In this document: piece after piece, positions 42,669 to 56,382 of the stretch
Layout of the letters: every line of letters starts with the position of its first letter
Position numbering within the stretch: position 1 is the stretch's first letter
Assembly (NCBI RefSeq): GCF_036898095.1
Contig: NC_090757.1
Span: forward strand, 68,072,965 to 68,136,964
Source: Palaemon carinicauda
Taxonomy: Eukaryota > Arthropoda > Malacostraca > Decapoda > Palaemonidae
Length of the DNA: 64,000 nt
Reading direction: 5' to 3'
Program-made: the position numbers and the translations under genes
The notes under the pieces: generated by a model
Told to the model about the DNA's origin: nothing
The model's input: the letters and a program-made list of their open reading frames with translations, nothing else
Database searches by the model: none

Positions 42669-44803
42669 GGGCCCAGTACACTTCCCTGTGGTACCCCTCT
42701 GTTTAATGGTTAATAAGATAATTCAGAATTTCCAATTTGCGCACAGTAGTTTCTGTCAACGACGTAGTGTTTTAGGTATTCAAAAGTTTGATCTTCAATA
42801 CTGATGGACCGTAGATCATTTTGTAGTAATTCATGCACAACTGTATGAAAAGCAGTGCCAAGATCAAGCAGTAGTAAAATACCACATATGTTTTCATCCA
42901 TAATTTCTAGCATATCATTTACAACAACAAATAGCTGTCTCCGTAAGGTATAATTTTCTGTAAGCAGACTAGTTGTCTGGCAAAGCTTTAATTTTCTTTT
43001 TTAAAAGACCTACATATTTTAGGACTTGAAATAAAGGATAGATCCTTGTTCTGGCGTCCAACTGTATCACATTTCTTGAAATTAAGTGCATATCACGTCG
43101 GCACTTGGTTTGGGGGCCATGACCCAAGATGGGGGAGAATGGGGAACCTTTCACTGCATTTGTTGGTGATGGAAAAGCCGCCCTGTTTCCTCACAGGCGT
43201 CTTTTGTAGTCCAATCTAAGGTGTAGCAATCCTACATTACATCATGTGACTGTTCCTTTGTTTTATTGGTCCCCTTCTTCTAACGTAATGTTTACGTCAT
43301 TCATTGTGCTTGACGTCCTGGTGACATCATTGTTACCGGTTTTTTGCAAGTGAATCACGCGCTTTAGCTTCAGGTTTTGTCGTCTTATGTCTATAAAAAC
43401 TACAATGTAAGCATTTAACTAGCACAATGTCTTTCCAATCCCTCTCTCTCTTGTTTCTAGTCTGTATTCAATAAGTCTTCACGAAATAAAATAATTTTAT
43501 TTGTCTCTATCGTTTCATTAATGATCAAAACTTATAGAATAGCTAATCACATATATTTATTAACTTATTCAACGTGAAATTCTCTTGACATCACATATTT
43601 AAAGTTATTTTACCATGTGAATCCCAAGGTCTTCAGCTTTTGTCTACACATATTCCTCGTTTATTTTCAAATCCCCACTATCAAAGCACTTAGAGAACAA
43701 GAAAGTCTTTAGTTTCCTCTAGAAAGCCGTAATATCTTCAGTCTTTAGGATGTCTAGTGGAAACTTATTTGTATAGTCTTGTGGCTGCATATTTAAAGGC
43801 TCTAGAGCCTATTGTAGACATATATCTAGGTTTCAATAATTTGAAAACATCTGTAAATATTCTCGTGTTAACACAATTTGTTGGCTGCACAATATGTGGC
43901 AATTTTCTTAGATATTTACGACGTTCGTTTCGGACAAGTTGATGGGTTATTGTACATTTTTCAATATCAATTTTCGCTTGAATGGGCGGCCAGTGTAAAT
44001 CAATTATTGTAGGGGTGATTCTTTCTCGTGGCGGGACATATTTTTCAGTTTTGCTCCTTTTATATATTGTTTTGTAATTTTTTAAGTTTCACTTTTGGTA
44101 AACTGTGATAGATGTAGTTACAGTAGCCAATCCTGGTAATAACACAGTTTATCATAAGTTTCTTGACAGAAAGTTCATCCAGATACTTCTTTATAAAACA
44201 ATGTTTCTAAGATGATACCCTGCAGATTTAACTACATTATTTATTTGGACACTGAAAACCAAATTACTGTCAAGAGATACTCTTGGATCTCGAGCTTTAC
44301 TAGATATCATGGCTAAGTTGTTGTTTATGTTTATTTAAATATCCCCCAAGTTTCTTAGGCTGTTTTTCTTTCCGACCACCATAAACTCAGTTTTATTTTC
44401 ATTTAATTTTAATTGTTTGATTGCCATCTATTCCCTAACACTGGCAAGAATTTTGTTTGGAGTTTCAGTAGTGTCGTCTACATCATTCATGGAGAAGTAA
44501 CATTATGTATCATCTGCAAATAGTTTCAACTTTACTCCATTCCTTTGCAGATATTAAGGCTTTCAAGAGGAAACTGAATACTTTCTTATTCAAAAAATCA
44601 TGTAACAGTCATGAGTTAACAGTAAATTAACAATACATGATCTGAAATGATAAATACTCTGAACGAACAAGGTAAAACGACAGCGTAGGTCCAGTAGAGA
44701 GTAGGGTTCTCTTGCTGTATAGGACCGGAAAAGCAGCCATCAAAGTAAGTAAAGTAAGTAAGTACTTTTGATCGGTCAATAATATAGATGCGTAATAAAA
44801 TTT
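42669..44803. repeat. array unit 2 (transition unit)
   Basis: Its first ~470 bases carry outer-type markers (CATCCATAATTTC, TCTGGCAAAGC). From about 43140 on it carries central-block markers such as GTCTACACATATTCC and CCTCTAGAAAGCC, the latter a stop in the LINE C-terminal frame. Confidence 0.9.
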
Positions 44804-46932
44804 GGGCCCAGTACACTTCCCTGTGGTACCCCTCTGTTTAATGGTTAATAAGATAATTCAGAATTTCCAATTTGCGCACAGTAGTTTCTGTCAACGACGT
44901 AGTGTTTTAGGTATTCAAAAATTTGATCTTCAATACTGATGGACCGTAGATCATTTTGTAGTAATTCATGCACAACTGTATGAAAAGCAGTGCCAAGATC
45001 AAGCAGTAGTAAAATACCACATATGTTTTCATCAATAATTTCTAGCATATCATTTACAACAACAAATAGCTGTCTCCGTAAGGTATAATTTTCTGTAAGC
45101 AGACTAGTTGTCTGGTAAAGCTTTAATTTTCTTTTTTAAAAGACCTACATATTTTAGGACTTGAAATAAAGGATAGATCCTTGTTCTGGCGTCCAACTGT
45201 ATCACATTTCTTGAAATTAAGTGCATATCACGTCGGCACTTGGTTTGGGGGCCATGACCCAAGATGGTGGAGAATGGGGAACCTTTCACTGCATTTGTTG
45301 GTGATGGAAAAGCCGCCCTGTTTCCTCACAGGCGTCTTTTGTAGTCCAATCTAAGGTGTAGCAATCCTACATTACATCATGTGACTGTTCCTTTATTTTA
45401 TTGGTCCCCTTCTTCTAACGTAATGTTTACGTCATTCATTGTGCTTGGCGTCCTGGTGACATCATTGTTACCGGTTTTTTTGCAAGTGAATCACGCGCTT
45501 TAGCTTCAGGTTTTGTCGTCTTATGTCTATAAAAACTACAATGTAAGCATTTAACTAGCACAATGTCTTTCCAATCCTCTCTCTCTCTTGTTTTTAGTCT
45601 GTATTCAATAAGTCTTCACGAAATAAAATAATTTTATTTGTCTCTATCGTTTCATTAATGATCAAAACTTATAGAATAGCTAATCACATATATTTATTAA
45701 CTTATTCAACGTGAAATTCTCTTGACATCACATATTTAAAGTTATTTTACCCTGTGAATCCCAAGGTCTTCAGCTTTTGTCTACACATATTCCTCGTTTA
45801 TTTTCAAATCCCCACTATCAAAGCACTTAGAGAACAAGAAAGTCTTTAGTTTCCTCTAGAAAGCCGTAATATCTTCAGTCTTTAGGATGTCTAGTGGAAA
45901 CTTATTTGTATAGTCTTGTGGCTGCATATTTAAAGGCTCTAGAGCCTATTGTAGACATATATCTAGGTTTCAATAATTTGAAAACATCTGTAAATATTCT
46001 CGTGTTAACACAATTTGTTGGCTGCACAATATGTGGCAATTTTCTTAGATATTTACGACGTTCGTTTCGGACAAGTTGATGGGTTATTGTACATTTTTCA
46101 ATATCAATTTTCGCTTGAATGGGCGGCCAGTGTAAATCAATTATTGTAGGGGTGATTCTTTCTCGTGGCGGGACATATTTTTCAGTTTTGCTCCTTTTAT
46201 ATATTGTTTTGTAATTTTTTAAGTTTCACTTTTGGTAAACTGTGATAGATGTAGTTACAGTAGCCAATCCTGGTAATAACACAGTTTATCATAAGTTTCT
46301 TGACAGAAAGTTCATCCAGATACTTCTTTATAAAACAATGTTTCTAAGATGATACCCTGCAGATTTAACTACATTATTTATTTGGACACTGAAAACCAAA
46401 TTACTGTCAAGAGATACTCTTGGATCTCGAGCTTTACTAGATATCATAGCTAAGTTGTTGTTTATGTTTATTTAAATATCCCCCAAGTTTCTTAGGCTGT
46501 TTTTCTTTCCGACCACCATAAACTCAGTTTTATTTTCATTTAATTTTAATTGTTTGATTGCCATCTATTCCCTAACACTGGCAAGAATTTTGTTTGGAGT
46601 TTCAGTAGTGTCGTCTACATCATTCATGGAGAAGTAACATTATGTATCATCTGCAAATAGTTTGAACTTTACTCCATTCCTTTGCAGACTTTCAAGAGGA
46701 AACTGAATACTTTCTTATTCAAAAAATCATGTAACAGTCATGAGTTAACAGTAAATTAACAATACATGATCTGAAATGATAAATACTCTGAACGAACAAG
46801 GTAAAACGACAGCGTAGGTCCAGTAGAGAGTAGGGTTCTCTTGCTGTATAGGACCGGAAAAGCAGCCATCAAAGTAAGTAAAGTAAGTAAGTACTTTTGA
46901 TCGGTCAATAATATAGATGCGTAATAAAATTT
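44804..46932. repeat. array unit 3 (central block)
   Basis: Central-type throughout. Carries CATCAATAATTTC and TCTGGTAAAGC; lacks 8 bases of the nested insert near 46686 (GCAGACTTTCAAG). Confidence 0.9.
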
Positions 46933-49068
46933 GGGCCCAGTACACTTCCCTGTGGTACCCCTCTGTTTAATGGTTAATAAGATAATTCAGAATTTCCAAT
47001 TTGCGCACAGTAGTTTCTGTCAACGACGTAGTGTTTTAGGTATTCAAAAATTTGATCTTCAATACTGATGGACCGTAGATCATTTTGTAGTAATTCATGC
47101 ACAACTGTATGAAAAGCAGTGCCAAGATCAAGCAGTAGTAAAATACCACATATGTTTTCATCAATAATTTCTAGCATATCATTTACAACAACAAATAGCT
47201 GTCTCCGTAAGGTATAATTTTCTGTAAGCAGACTAGTTGTCTGGTAAAGCTTTAATTTTCTTTTTTAAAAGACCTACATATTTTAGGACTTGAAATAAAG
47301 GATAGATCCTTGTTCTGGCGTCCAACTGTATCACATTTCTTGAAATTAAGTGCATATCACGTCGGCACTTGGTTTGGGGGCCATGACCCAAGATGGTGGA
47401 GAATGGGGAACCTTTCACTGCATTTGTTGGTGATGGAAAAGCCGCCCTGTTTCCTCACAGGCGTCTTTTGTAGTCCAATCTAAGGTGTAGCAATCCTACA
47501 TTACATCATGTGACTGTTCCTTTATTTTATTGGTCCCCTTCTTCTAACGTAATGTTTACGTCATTCATTGTGCTTGGCGTCCTGGTGACATCATTGTTAC
47601 CGGTTTTTTTGCAAGTGAATCACGCGCTTTAGCTTCAGGTTTTGTCGTCTTATGTCTATAAAAACTACAATGTAAGCATTTAACTAGCACAATGTCTTTC
47701 CAATCTCTCTCTCTCTTGTTTTTAGTCTGTATTCAATAAGTCTTCACGAAATAAAATAATTTTATTTGTCTCTATCGTTTCATTAATGATCAAAACTTAT
47801 AGAATAGCTAATCACATATATTTATTAACTTATTCAACGTGAAATTCTCTTGACATCACATATTTAAAGTTATTTTACCCTGTGAATCCCAAGGTCTTCA
47901 GCTTTTGTCTACACATATTCCTCGTTTATTTTCAAATCCCCACTATCAAAGCACTTAGAGAACAAGAAAGTCTTTAGTTTCCTCTAGAAAGCCGTAATAT
48001 CTTCAGTCTTTAGGATGTCTAGTGGAAACTTATTTGTATAGTCTTGTGGCTGCATATTTAAAGGCTCTAGAGCCTATTGTAGACATATATCTAGGTTTCA
48101 ATAATTTGAAAACATCTGTAAATATTCTCGTGTTAACACAATTTGTTGGCTGCACAATATGTGGCAATTTTCTTAGATATTTACGACGTTCGTTTCGGAC
48201 AAGTTGATGGGTTATTGTACATTTTTCAATATCAATTTTCGCTTGAATGGGCGGCCAGTGTAAATCAATTATTGTAGGGGTGATTCTTTCTCGTGGCGGG
48301 ACATATTTTTCAGTTTTGCTCCTTTTATATATTGTTTTGTAATTTTTTAAGTTTCACTTTTGGTAAACTGTGATAGATGTAGTTACAGTAGCCAATCCTG
48401 GTAATAACACAGTTTATCATAAGTTTCTTGACAGAAAGTTCATCCAGATACTTCTTTATAAAACAATGTTTCTAAGATGATACCCTGCAGATTTAACTAC
48501 ATTATTTATTTGGACACTGAAAACCAAATTACTGTCAAGAGATACTCTTGGATCTCGAGCTTTACTAGATATCATAGCTAAGTTGTTGTTTATGTTTATT
48601 TAAATATCCCCCAAGTTTCTTAGGCTGTTTTTCTTTCCGACCACCATAAACTCAGTTTTATTTTCATTTAATTTTAATTGTTTGATTGCCATCTATTCCC
48701 TAACACTGGCAAGAATTTTGTTTGGAGTTTCAGTAGTGTCGTCTACATCATTCATGGAGAAGTAACATTATGTATCATCTGCAAATAGTTTCAACTTTAC
48801 TCCATTCCTTTGCAGATATTAAGGCTTTCAAGAGGAAACTGAATACTTTCTTATTCAAAAAATCATGTAACAGTCATGAGTTAACAGTAAATTAACAATA
48901 CATGATCTGAAATGATAAATACTCTGAACGAACAAGGTAAAACGACAGCGTAGGTCCAGTAGAGAGTAGGGTTCTCTTGCTGTATAGGACCGGAAAAGCA
49001 GCCATCAAAGTAAGTAAAGTAAGTAAGTACTTTTGATCGGTCAATAATATAGATGCGTAATAAAATTT
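46933..49068. repeat. array unit 4 (central block)
   Basis: Nearly identical to units 3 and 5. The nested insert is complete (GCAGATATTAAGGC). Confidence 0.9.
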
Positions 49069-51203
49069 GGGCCCAGTACACTTCCCTGTGGTACCCCTCT
49101 GTTTAATGGTTAATAAGATAATTCAGAATTTCCAATTTGCGCACAGTAGTTTCTGTCAACGACGTAGTGTTTTAGGTATTCAAAAATTTGATCTTCAATA
49201 CTGATGGACCGTAGATCATTTTGTAGTAATTCATGCACAACTGTATGAAAAGCAGTGCCAAGATCAAGCAGTAGTAAAATACCACATATGTTTTCATCAA
49301 TAATTTCTAGCATATCATTTACAACAACAAATAGCTGTCTCCGTAAGGTATAATTTTCTGTAAGCAGACTAGTTGTCTGGTAAAGCTTTAATTTTCTTTT
49401 TTAAAAGACCTACATATTTTAGGACTTGAAATAAAGGATAGATCCTTGTTCTGGCGTCCAACTGTATCACATTTCTTGAAATTAAGTGCATATCACGTCG
49501 GCACTTGGTTTGGGGGCCATGACCCAAGATGGTGGAGAATGGGGAACCTTTCACTGCATTTGTTGGTGATGGAAAAGCCGCCCTGTTTCCTCACAGGCGT
49601 CTTTTGTAGTCCAATCTAAGGTGTAGCAATCCTACATTACATCATGTGACTGTTCCTTTATTTATTGGTCCCCTTCTTCTAACGTAATGTTTACGTCATT
49701 CATTGTGCTTGGCGTCCTGGTGACATCATTGTTACCGGTTTTTTTGCAAGTGAATCACGCGCTTTAGCTTCAGGTTTTGTCGTCTTATGTCTATAAAAAC
49801 TACAATGTAAGCATTTAACTAGCACAATGTCTTTCCAATCTCTCTCTCTCTTGTTTTTAGTCTGTATTCAATAAGTCTTCACGAAATAAAATAATTTTAT
49901 TTGTCTCTATCGTTTCATTAATGATCAAAACTTATAGAATAGCTAATCACATATATTTATTAACTTATTCAACGTGAAATTCTCTTGACATCACATATTT
50001 AAAGTTATTTTACCCTGTGAATCCCAAGGTCTTCAGCTTTTGTCTACACATATTCCTCGTTTATTTTCAAATCCCCACTATCAAAGCACTTAGAGAACAA
50101 GAAAGTCTTTAGTTTCCTCTAGAAAGCCGTAATATCTTCAGTCTTTAGGATGTCTAGTGGAAACTTATTTGTATAGTCTTGTGGCTGCATATTTAAAGGC
50201 TCTAGAGCCTATTGTAGACATATATCTAGGTTTCAATAATTTGAAAACATCTGTAAATATTCTCGTGTTAACACAATTTGTTGGCTGCACAATATGTGGC
50301 AATTTTCTTAGATATTTACGACGTTCGTTTCGGACAAGTTGATGGGTTATTGTACATTTTTCAATATCAATTTTCGCTTGAATGGGCGGCCAGTGTAAAT
50401 CAATTATTGTAGGGGTGATTCTTTCTCGTGGCGGGACATATTTTTCAGTTTTGCTCCTTTTATATATTGTTTTGTAATTTTTTAAGTTTCACTTTTGGTA
50501 AACTGTGATAGATGTAGTTACAGTAGCCAATCCTGGTAATAACACAGTTTATCATAAGTTTCTTGACAGAAAGTTCATCCAGATACTTCTTTATAAAACA
50601 ATGTTTCTAAGATGATACCCTGCAGATTTAACTACATTATTTATTTGGACACTGAAAACCAAATTACTGTCAAGAGATACTCTTGGATCTCGAGCTTTAC
50701 TAGATATCGTAGCTAAGTTGTTGTTTATGTTTATTTAAATATCCCCCAAGTTTCTTAGGCTGTTTTTCTTTCCGACCACCATAAACTCAGTTTTATTTTC
50801 ATTTAATTTTAATTGTTTGATTGCCATCTATTCCCTAACACTGGCAAGAATTTTGTTTGGAGTTTCAGTAGTGTCGTCTACATCATTCATGGAGAAGTAA
50901 CATTATGTATCATCTGCAAATAGTTTCAACTTTACTCCATTCCTTTGCAGATATTAAGGCTTTCAAGAGGAAACTGAATACTTTCTTATTCAAAAAATCA
51001 TGTAACAGTCATGAGTTAACAGTAAATTAACAATACATGATCTGAAATGATAAATACTCTGAACGAACAAGGTAAAACGACAGCGTAGGTCCAGTAGAGA
51101 GTAGGGTTCTCTTGCTGTATAGGACCGGAAAAGCAGCCATCAAAGTAAGTAAAGTAAGTAAGTACTTTTGATCGGTCAATAATATAGATGCGTAATAAAA
51201 TTT
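49069..51203. repeat. array unit 5 (central block)
   Basis: Nearly identical to unit 4. Private changes: CTTTATTTATTGG (one base short) near 49658 and GATATCGTAGC near 50704. Confidence 0.9.
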
Positions 51204-53331
51204 GGGCCCAGTACACTTCCCTGTGGTACCCCTCTGTTTAATGGTTAATAAGATAATTCAGAATTTCCAATTTGCGCACAGTAGTTTCTGTCAACGACGT
51301 AGTGTTTTAGGTATTCAAAAATTTGATCTTCAATACTGATGGACCGTAGATCATTTTGTAGTAATTCATGCACAACTGTATGAAAAGCAGTGCCAAGATC
51401 AAGCAGTAGTAAAATACCACATATGTTTTCATCAATAATTTCTAGCATATCATTTACAACAACAAATAGCTGTCTCCGTAAGGTATAATTTTCTGTAAGC
51501 AGACTAGTTGTCTGGTAAAGCTTTAATTTTCTTTTTTAAAAGACCTACATATTTTAGGACTTGAAATAAAGGATAGATCCTTGTTCTGGCGTCCAACTGT
51601 ATCACATTTCTTGAAATTAAGTGCATATCACGTCGGCACTTGGTTTGGGGGCCATGACCCAAGATGGTGGAGAATGGGGAACCTTTCACTGCATTTGTTG
51701 GTGATGGAAAAGCCGCCCTGTTTCCTCACAGGCGTCTTTTGTAGTCCAATCTAAGGTGTAGCAATCCTACATTACATCATGTGACTGTTCCTTTGTTTTA
51801 TTGGTCCCCTTCTTCTAACGTAATGTTTACGTCATTCATTGTGCTTGACGTCCTGGTGACATCATTGTTACCGGCTTTTTGCAAGTGAATCACGCGCTTT
51901 AGCTTCAGGTTTTGTCTTCTTATGTCTATAAAAACTACAATGTAAGCATTTAACTAGCACAATGTCTTTCCAATCTCCTCTCTCTCTTGTTTTCTAGTCT
52001 GTATTCAATAAGTCTTCACGAAATAAAATAATTTTATTTGTCTCTATCGTTTCATTAATGATCAAAACTTATAGAATAGCTAATCACATATATTTATTAA
52101 CTTATTCAACGTGAAATTCTCTTGACATCACATATTTAAAGTTATTTTACCCTGTGAATCCCAAGGTCTTCAGCTTTTGTCTACACATATTCCTCGTTTA
52201 TTTTCAAATCCCCACTATCAAAGCACTTAGAGAACAAGAAAGTCTTTAGTTTCCTCTAGAAAGCCGTAATATCTTCAGTCTTTAGGATGTCTAGTGGAAA
52301 CTTATTTGTATAGTCTTGTGGCTGCATATTTAAAGGCTCTAGAGCCTATTGTAGACATATATCTAGGTTTCAATAATTTGAAAACATCTGTAAATATTCT
52401 CGTGTTAACACAATTTGTTGGCTGCACAATATGTGGCAATTTTCTTAGATATTTACGACGTTCGTTTCGGACAAGTTGATGGGTTATTGTACATTTTTCA
52501 ATATCAATTTTCGCTTGAATGGGCGGCCAGTGTAAATCAATTATTGTAGGGGTGATTCTTTCTCGTGGCGGGACATATTTTTCAGTTTTGCTCCTTTTAT
52601 ATATTGTTTTGTAATTTTTTAAGTTTCACTTTTGGTAAACTGTGATAGATGTAGTTACAGTAGCCAATCCTGGTAATAACACAGTTTATCATAAGTTTCT
52701 TGACAGAAAGTTCATCCAGATACTTCTTTATAAAACAATGTTTCTAAGATGATACCCTGCAGATTTAACTACATTATTTATTTGGACACTGAAAACCAAA
52801 TTACTGTCAAGAGATACTCTTGGATCTCGAGCTTTACTAGATATCAGCTAAGTTGTTGTTTATGTTTATTTAAATATCCCCCAAGTTTCTTAGGCTGTTT
52901 TTCTTTCCGACCACCATAAACTCAGTTTTATTTTCATTTAATTTTAATTGTTTGATTGCCATCTATTCCCTAACACTGGCAAGAATTTTGTTTGGAGTTT
53001 CAGTAGTGTCGTCTACATCATTCATGGAGAAGTAACATTATGTATCATCTGCAAATAGTTTGAACTTTACTCCATTCCTTTGCAGACATTTCAAGAGGAA
53101 ACTGAATACTTTCTTATTCAAAAAATCATGTAACAGTCATGAGTTAACAGTAAATTAACAATACATGATCTGAAATGATAAATACTCTGAACGAACAAGG
53201 TAAAACGACAGCGTAGGTCCTGTAGAGAGTAGGGTTCTCTTGCTGTATAGGACCGGAAAAGCAGCCATCAAAGTAAGTAAAGTAAGTAAGTACTTTTGAT
53301 CGGTCAATAATATAGATGCGTAATAAAATTT
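51204..53331. repeat. array unit 6 (end of central block)
   Basis: Central-type for most of its length, but 51780-51930 already shows outer-type bases (CTTGACGTCC, GTTTTGTCTTC). Private deletions lie at 52843 (GATATCAGCTAAG) and 53087 (GCAGACATTTCAAG). Confidence 0.9.
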
Positions 53332-55446
53332 GGGCCCAGTACACTTCCCTGTGGTACCCCTCTGTTTAATGGTTAATAAGATAATTCAGAATTTCCAATT
53401 TGTCAACGACAGTGTTTTAGGTATTCAAAAATTTGATCTTCAATACTGATGGACCGTAGATCATTTTGTAGTAATTCATGCACAACTGTATGAAAAGCAG
53501 TGCCAAGATCAAGCAGTAGTAAAATACCACATATGTTTTCATCCATAATTTCTAGCATATCATTTACAACAACAAATAGCTGTCTCCGTAAGGTATAATT
53601 TTCTGTAAGCAGACTAGTTGTCTGGCAAAGCTTTAATTTTCTTTTTTAAAAGACCTACATATTTTAGGACTTGAAATAAAGGATAGATCCTTGTTCTGGC
53701 GTCCAACTGTATCACATTTCTTGAAATTAAGTGCATATCACGTCGGCACTTGGTTTGGGGGCCATGACCCAAGATGGGGGAGAAGGGGGAACCTTTCACT
53801 GCATTTGTTGGTGATGGAAAAGCCGCCCTGCTTCCTCACAGGCGTCTTTTGTAGTCCAATCTAAGGTGTAGCAATCGTACATTACATCATGTGACTGTTC
53901 CTTTGTTTTATTGGTCCCCTTCTTCTAACGTAATGTTTACGTCATTCATTGTGCTTGACGTCCTGGTGACATCATTGTTACCGGCTTCTTTGCAAGTGAA
54001 TCACGCGCTTTAGCTTCAGGTTTTGTCTTCTTATGTCTATAAAAACTACAATGTAAGCATTTAACTAGCACAATGCCTTTCCAATCCCTCTCTCTCTTGT
54101 TTCTAGTCTGTATTCAATAAGTCTTCACGAAATAAAATAATTTTATTTGTCTCTATCGTTTCATTAATGATCAAAACTTATAGAATAGCTAATCACATAT
54201 ATTTATTAACTTATTCAATGTGAAATTCTCTTGACATCACATATTTAAAGTTATTTTACCATGTGAATCCCAAGGTCTTCAGCTTTTGTCTCCACATATT
54301 CCTCGTTTATTGTCAAATCCCCACTATCAAAGCACTTAGAGAACAAGAAAGTCTTTAGTTTCCTCTTGAAAGCCGTAATATCTTCAGTCTTTCGGATGTC
54401 TAGTGGAAACTTATTTGTATAGTCTTGTGGCTGCATATTTAAAGGCTCTAGAGCCTATTGTAGACTTATATCTAGGTTTCAATAATTTGAAAACATCTGT
54501 AAATATTCTCGTGTTAACACAATTTGTTGGCTGCACAATATGTGGCAATTTTCTTAGATATTTACGACGTTCGTTTCGGACAAGTTGATGGGTTATTGTA
54601 CATTTCAATATCAATTTTCGCTTGAATGGGCGGCCAGTGTAAATCAATTATTGTAGGGGTGATTCTTTCTCGTGGCGGGACATTTTTTTCAGTTTTGCTC
54701 CTTTTATATATTGTTTTGTAATTTCTTAAGTTTCACTTTTGGTAAACTGTGATAGATGGAGTTACAGTAGCCAATCCTGGTAATAACACAGTTTATCATA
54801 AGTTTCTTGACAGAATGTTCATCCAGATACTTCTTTATAAAACAATGTTTCTAAGATGATACCCTGCAGATTTAACTAGATTATTTATTTGGACATTGAA
54901 AACCAAGTTACTGTCAAGAGATACTCTTGGATCTCGAGCTTTACTAGATATCATGGCTAAGTTGTTGTTTATGTTTATTTAAATATCCCCCAAGTTTCTT
55001 AGGCTGTTTTTCTTTCCGACCACCATAAACTCAGTTTTATTTTCATTTAATTTAATTGTTTGATTGCCATCTATTCCCTAACACTGGCAAGAATTTTGTT
55101 TGGAGTTTCAGTAGTGTCGTCTACATCATTCATGGAGAAGTAACATTATGTATCATCTGCAAATAGTTTGAACTTTACTCCATTCCTTTGCAGACATTAA
55201 GGCTTTCAAGAGGAAACTGAAGACTTTCTTATTCAAAAAATCATGTAACAGTCATGAGTTAACAGTAAATTAACAATACGTGATCTGAAATGATAAATAC
55301 TCTGAACGAACAAGGTAAAACGACAGCGTAGGTCCTGTAGAGAGTAGGGTTCTCTTGCTGTATGGGACCGGAAAAGCAGCCATCAAAGTAAGTAAAGTAA
55401 GTAAGTACTTTCGATAGGTCAATAATATAGATGCATAATAAAATTT
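53332..55446. repeat. array unit 7 (outer type, 5' deletion)
   Basis: The shortest unit. About 20 bases are missing near 53398-53412 (TTTGTCAACGACAGTG), which removes part of the RT frame. The LINE C-terminal frame (54251-54436, minus) is open again. Confidence 0.9.
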
Positions 55447-55459
55447 GGGCCCAGTACAC

Positions 55460-55830
55460 TTCCCTGTGGTACCCTCTGTTTAATGGTTCATAAGATAATT
55501 CAGAATTTCCAATTTGCGCACAGTAGTTTCTGTCAACGACGTAGTCTTTTAGGTATTCAAAAGTTTGATCTTCAATACTGATGGACCGTAGATCATTTAG
55601 TAGTAATTCATGCACAACTGTATGAAAAGCAGTGCCAAGATCAAGCAGTAGTAAAATACCACATATGTTTTCATCCATAATTTCTAGCATATCATTTACA
55701 ACAGAACAAATAGCTGTCTCCGTAAGGTATAATTTTCTGTAAGCAGACTAGTTGTCTGGCAAAGCTTTAATTTTCTTTTTTAAAAGACCTACATATTTTA
55801 GGACTTGAAATAAAGGATAGATCCTTGTTC
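55460..55830 (-). pseudogene. LINE RT N-terminal half in the array (unit 8 as example)
   Basis: Read on the minus strand: VLKYVGLLKKKIKALPDN, a stop, SAYRKLYLTETAI, then MLEIMDENICGILLLLDLGTAFHTV, followed by a decayed VPQGSVLGP and IYIIDLSKV. This is the fingers/palm part of a non-LTR RT (general pattern LLLDLSAAFDTV to PQGSVLGP). The first catalytic Asp of the usual AAFDTV block is His (TAFHTV), so it was inactive before amplification or mutated early. The same lesion is in all units whose frame can be read. Confidence 0.82.
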
Positions 55831-55979
55831 TGGCGTCCAACTGTATCACATTTCTTGAAATTAAGTGCATATCACGTCGGCACTTGGTTTGGGGGCCATG
55901 ACCCAAGATGGGGGAGAAGGGGGAACCTTTCACTGCATTTGTTGGTGATGGAAAAGCCGCCCTGCTTCCTCACAGGCGT

Positions 55980-56320
55980 CTTTTGTAGTCCAATCTAAGG
56001 TGTAGCAATCGTACATTACATCATGTGACTGTTCCTTTGTTTTATTGGTCCCCTTCTTCTAACGTAATGTTTACGTCATTCATTGTGCTTGACGTCCTGG
56101 TGACATCATTGTTACCGGCTTCTTTGCAAGTGAATCACGCGCTTTAGCTTCAGGTTTTGTCTTCTTATGTCTATAAAAACTACAATGTAAGCATTTAACT
56201 AGCACAATGCCTTTCCAATCCCTCTCTCTTTTTTCTAGTCTGTATTCAATAAGTCTTCACGAAATAAAATAATTTTATTTGTCTCTATCGTTTCATTAAT
56301 GATCAAAACTTATAGAATAG
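55980..56320 (+). promoter_or_regulatory. promoter/LTR-like noncoding module in each array unit (unit 8 as example)
   Basis: In order on the plus strand: GTAGTCCAATC (CCAAT-like), TTTACGTCATT, CTTGACGTCC and GGTGACATCAT (CRE/AP-1-like bZIP sites within about 50 bases), TATAAAA at 56172, a pyrimidine tract ending TTTTCTAG, then GAAATAAAATAATTTTATTTG with an AATAAA. It fits the U3-R part of a solo LTR or a compact promoter with poly(A) signal. No clear TG...CA ends or target duplication could be fixed, so the origin is inference. The TATA recurs in every unit (for example 41257, 43392, 45528). Confidence 0.5.
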
Positions 56321-56382
56321 CTAATCACATATATTTATTAACTTATTCAATGTGAAATTCTCTTGACATCACATATTTAAAG

